Program-made: the position numbers and the translations under genes
Notes under the pieces: generated by a model
Told to the model about the DNA's origin: nothing
The model's database searches: none
Seen by the model: the letters and a program-made list of their open reading frames with translations, nothing else
NCBI GenBank assembly: GCA_903923345.1
Contig: CAIXXI010000364.1
Location: 1-9,113, forward strand
Direction: 5' to 3'
Length of the DNA stretch: 9,113 bases
Source of the DNA: an uncultured Burkholderiales bacterium
GTDB lineage: Bacteria > Pseudomonadota > Gammaproteobacteria > Burkholderiales > Burkholderiaceae_E
Shown: piece by piece, positions 6,726 to 9,113 of the stretch
Layout: every line of letters starts with the position of its first letter
Numbering within the stretch: position 1 is the stretch's first letter

Positions 6726-7913
6726 ATGAGTTATGAAGCGCCGTTTGCCGGGCTGAAGGTGATCGACCTGAGTCAGGGCATCGCAGGCCCGTATTGCGCC
6801 ATGCTGCTGGCTCAACAGGGCGCGCAGGTTATCAAGGTTGAAAGTCCGGGAGATGGTGACTGGAGCCGGGTGCTCGGTGTGCGCTATGGCGATCACACCG
6901 CGTTTTCGATCATCGGTAATCTCGGCAAACGCAGTGTGGCGATCGACCTCAAGCAGGAAGACGGCAAGGCCGTGCTGTGGAAGCTGATCGAGGGCGCCGA
7001 TGTGTTCATCGAAGGGTTTCGTCCGGGTGTGATCAAGCGACTGGGGTTCGACTATGAAGCGGTCAGTGCCCGCGAGCCGCGGATTCTGTATCTGTCGATC
7101 TCGGGCTTCGGTCAGAGCGGGCCTCTGGTGGATCGACCCGCAATGGATCCGGTGCTGCAGGCCTTCACCGGCCTGACGGCCGAGAATCAGGGCGAAGATG
7201 GTATTCCGCATCGGGTGCCTGTAATTCCGGTCGACATGGTGACCTCGCTGTATGCCTTCGCTGCGGTGTCATCGGCACTGCATGCGCGACGCGACGAAGC
7301 GCGAGGCCGCTATCTGGATGCCAGCCTGATGCAGGGCGCAACCGGATTGCAGGCAATTCGCATGATGTCGTCGATTCTCGAAGGGGGCGTGGTGCGGCCA
7401 GGCGGCACACCGGCAGGCATCTTTCGTACATCGGACGGATGGATCTCGATCACCACGATCCATGACCGGGATTGGCTGGCGCTGTGCGAGGCGATCGACC
7501 GTCCGGACCTGGCGGCACAACAGCGTTATGAAAAGGTGGCAGACCGCTATGCGCAGGAGGCTGAACTGATGGGTCTGCTGCGTCCGATCATCGCGGCCGA
7601 ATCAGTCTCATATTGGTCGCAGCGCCTGGCCAAAGCCAATGTCATGCACGAGCGGGTCAATCGGTATGCGGACTTTCTGCAGGAGCCGCAGGTCACTCAG
7701 ACCGGTTTAATCGCCTGGCTCGAACAGGCGGGCGTGCCGCGCGCTGTGCCGGTGGGTAACCTGCCCGGCATCGCACGGTTTGAGAGCGGCTCGGCCCTGG
7801 CCACCTCGCCCACGGTTGGGCAACACACCACCGAAGTGCTGCGAGAGGCTGGGTTCAGCGACCCGGAGATCGAGCACCTTGAAACCAGGGGACTGATCGA
7901 CACGGGCCGCTGA
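6726..7913 (+). CDS. Family III (CaiB/BaiF) CoA-transferase
   Basis: This 395-residue enzyme belongs to the class III CoA-transferases, the group of formyl-CoA:oxalate and carnitine CoA-transferases. These move CoA between an acyl-CoA and a free carboxylic acid through an aspartyl-CoA anhydride. The N-terminal CoA-binding region shows FAGLKVIDLSQGIAGP (7-22), QGAQVIKVESP (31-41), NLGKRSVAIDLK (65-76), GFRPG (97-101) and ILYLSISGFGQSGP (120-133). The catalytic Asp is most likely Asp170 in IPVDMVTSLYA, matching Asp169 of formyl-CoA transferase. TPAGIFRTSDGWISI (228-242) and the C-terminal SPTVGQHTTEVLREAGFS (361-378) are also family features. Length is normal. It is divergent from the VOC gene and convergent with the SDR gene, 19 bases away. 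It probably activates an organic acid for breakdown. The acid and the CoA donor cannot be named, since members differ widely in substrate. Confidence 0.92.
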   Translation: MSYEAPFAGLKVIDLSQGIAGPYCAMLLAQQGAQVIKVESPGDGDWSRVLGVRYGDHTAFSIIGNLGKRSVAIDLKQEDGKAVLWKLIEGADVFIEGFRPGVIKRLGFDYEAVSAREPRILYLSISGFGQSGPLVDRPAMDPVLQAFTGLTAENQGEDGIPHRVPVIPVDMVTSLYAFAAVSSALHARRDEARGRYLDASLMQGATGLQAIRMMSSILEGGVVRPGGTPAGIFRTSDGWISITTIHDRDWLALCEAIDRPDLAAQQRYEKVADRYAQEAELMGLLRPIIAAESVSYWSQRLAKANVMHERVNRYADFLQEPQVTQTGLIAWLEQAGVPRAVPVGNLPGIARFESGSALATSPTVGQHTTEVLREAGFSDPEIEHLETRGLIDTGR

Positions 7914-7932
7914 GCCGCTCAGATCGGAGGCG

Positions 7933-8664
7933 TCACCAGCGCTCCATCCAGGGCCTCAGGTCGAGTTCGTGGGTCCAGGCTGAACGGTGCTGGCAATGCA
8001 GGTGCCAGTAGTTCTCGGCGATGGCTTCCGGATTCAGGATGCCATCCTGGGGCTTGAGGCTTGCATAGCGCTCCGGATTGCGCTCCTGGATGAAGGCGGT
8101 GTCGATGCCGCCATCGATCACTACATGGGCCACATGAATGTTCTTCGGGCCCAGCTCGCGCGCCATGCTCTGGGCCACTGCGCGCAGCGCGTGTTTACCG
8201 GCAGCAAAGGCTGAAAAGCCCGAGCCGCCGCGCAGGCTGGCGGTGGCGCCCGTAAAAAGGATGGTGCCGCGACCACGCGCCTGCATGACCTTGGCGGCTT
8301 CGCGCGCGTTGAGAAAGCCCGACAGGCAGGACATTTCCCAGACCTTGCGGAACACGCGCTCGGTGGTCTCGGCAATCGGGAAATTCACATTGCCGCCGAT
8401 GTTGAAGACCAGCACTTCGATTGGGCCGATATCGCGCTCGATGCTTTCGAACAGCGACACCACCTGTGCTTCGACTCGGGCGTCGCTGCCAAAGCCGTGT
8501 GCCTCGCCGCCTGCGGCACGGATCTGCTCGAGCAAGGGGGTCAGCGGCTCGAGGGTGCGTCGGGTCACGCAGGTCACGAAGCCTTCGCGTGCAAAGCGTC
8601 GTGCGATCGCTCCGCCGGTGGCATCCCCTGCGCCCACGACCAAGGCGACTTTTCGTTCACTCAT
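7933..8664 (-). CDS. SDR-family oxidoreductase lacking the catalytic tyrosine
   Basis: This 243-residue protein has the Rossmann fold of short-chain dehydrogenases/reductases. The cofactor loop VGAGDATGG is at 10-18. Arg35-Arg36 after strand two suggest NADP(H). Asp61 fits the adenine-contact position, and NIGG (88-91) stands where NNAG is usual. The active-site Ser is probably Ser143 in TGATAS. The YxxxK motif reads FAAGK, with Phe153 and Lys157, so the general-acid Tyr is missing while Lys is kept. The segment AVAQSMARELGPKNIHVAHV (162-181) and the C-terminal ELDLRPWMERW (233-243) look well ordered and not decayed. The start is firm: AGGAG at 8671-8675 lies 6 bases upstream of the ATG. The gene is flanked by two CoA-transferase genes on the other strand. 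It may be an oxidoreductase with an altered mechanism or a non-redox SDR. The fold is certain; the reaction is open. Confidence 0.88.
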   Translation of the reverse strand: MSERKVALVVGAGDATGGAIARRFAREGFVTCVTRRTLEPLTPLLEQIRAAGGEAHGFGSDARVEAQVVSLFESIERDIGPIEVLVFNIGGNVNFPIAETTERVFRKVWEMSCLSGFLNAREAAKVMQARGRGTILFTGATASLRGGSGFSAFAAGKHALRAVAQSMARELGPKNIHVAHVVIDGGIDTAFIQERNPERYASLKPQDGILNPEAIAENYWHLHCQHRSAWTHELDLRPWMERW

Positions 8665-8723
8665 TTGGGTCTCCTGGAATCATCAGCCGATACTATAGGA
8701 GCACCCTATCGACTGGAGACATC
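8665..8723. promoter_or_regulatory. Divergent promoter region between the SDR and second CoA-transferase genes
   Basis: These 59 bases separate two diverging starts. On the minus strand a TATAGT -10-like box lies at 8692-8697, 27 bases from the SDR start, a spacing close to the TATACT box of the VOC gene. Ribosome sites are AGGAG (8671-8675, minus) for the SDR gene and GGAG (8715-8718, plus) for the transferase. No good -35 is visible in either direction. GAGCACCC at 8699-8706 resembles the repeated TGCACCCG of the other divergent region, but the match is short. Confidence 0.35.
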
Positions 8724-9113
8724 ATGGCCGGGCCACTTGCCGGAATTCGCGTCATCGACCTCACCACGGTCGTCTCGGGGCCTGTCAGCACCGTGCTGTT
8801 GGCCGATCAGGGCGCTGATGTCATCAAGGTCGAGCCTCCCGGGGGGGACATTGCCCGGCGCACCGCAGGCCATGGCGAGTTCACTGCGATGTTCGTGTCC
8901 TGTAATCGGGGCAAGCGATCGCTGGCCCTGGATCTCAAGCAAGCGGCTGCACTCGATGTGTTGCGTCGCCTGATTTCGAGTGCCGATGTGCTGGTCCAGA
9001 ATTTTCGCCCCGGGACGATGGAGCGCTTCGGCCTGGATGAGCAGACCATTCGCGCGCTCAATCCGCGCATCGTCTATCTCTCGATTTCCGGCGTCGGCAA
9101 CAGTGGCCCCTAC
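8724..9113 (+). CDS. Second family III (CaiB/BaiF) CoA-transferase (3' end cut off)
   Basis: Hand translation gives 130 open codons from the ATG at 8724 to the right edge, about one third of a normal 380-410 residue enzyme. The N-terminal CoA-binding features of class III CoA-transferases are clear: LAGIRVIDLTTVVSGP (5-20), QGADVIKVEPPGGD (29-42), NRGKRSLALDLKQ (61-73), NFRPGTMERFGLD (92-104) and PRIVYLSISGVGNSGPY (114-130). The catalytic Asp would lie beyond the edge. It is a paralogue of the 6726-7913 enzyme, but side chains in the CoA and substrate region differ enough to suggest a different acid and not a recent duplication. A GGAG ribosome site lies 5 bases upstream of the start. It diverges from the SDR gene and probably belongs to the same metabolic region. 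Confidence 0.92.
   Translation, partial: MAGPLAGIRVIDLTTVVSGPVSTVLLADQGADVIKVEPPGGDIARRTAGHGEFTAMFVSCNRGKRSLALDLKQAAALDVLRRLISSADVLVQNFRPGTMERFGLDEQTIRALNPRIVYLSISGVGNSGPY

Noticed and set aside
7910..7922. CTGAG-CCG-CTCAG hairpin at the end of the first CoA-transferase gene
   Set aside because: The stem is only 5 base pairs, overlaps the stop codon and has no T-tract, so it is too weak to call a terminator.

Overview
The window is GC-rich, almost fully coding DNA from a bacterial chromosome. It holds six complete genes plus livH, and one gene cut at each edge. No tRNA, rRNA, CRISPR array, insertion sequence or phage gene is visible. No gene-free stretch exceeds 300 bases; the longest gap is the 114 bases at 1838-1951. 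Gene content suggests a betaproteobacterium, probably Burkholderiales. The pointers are the liv-type permease pair, the proofreading-exonuclease/GIY-YIG fusion and several CaiB/BaiF CoA-transferases among single-gene catabolic units. This placement is inference from gene families, not from a marker gene.

Layout. Positions 1-1837 (minus) carry livH then livM, the two membrane subunits of a branched-chain amino acid type (HAAT) ABC importer. livM runs off the left edge, and any ATPase genes would lie further left. Positions 1952-3475 (plus) encode a membrane-anchored alpha/beta hydrolase of the lysophospholipase type, divergent from livH. Positions 3495-6637 (minus) hold three genes read in the order VOC/methylmalonyl-CoA-epimerase-like protein, MFS transporter, exonuclease-GIY-YIG nuclease. 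A strong hairpin lies between the last two. Positions 6726-7913 (plus) encode a family III CoA-transferase, divergent from the VOC gene. Positions 7933-8664 (minus) encode an SDR oxidoreductase convergent with it. From 8724 (plus) a second family III CoA-transferase begins, divergent from the SDR gene and cut by the right edge.

How the genes may work together. The right half (4907-9113) reads as a carboxylic-acid module: an uptake or export carrier (MFS), two enzymes that would load acids onto CoA, a VOC enzyme resembling an acyl-CoA epimerase, and an NADP-type SDR. The liv cassette could supply a related acid, since HAAT importers also carry aromatic and other carboxylates. No substrate can be assigned from sequence alone. 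Two enzymes depart from family hallmarks: the SDR has Phe in place of the catalytic Tyr, and the VOC protein appears to lack two of the four metal ligands of methylmalonyl-CoA epimerase. The nuclease fusion keeps a UvrC-like four-cysteine cluster that could bind an iron-sulfur cluster.
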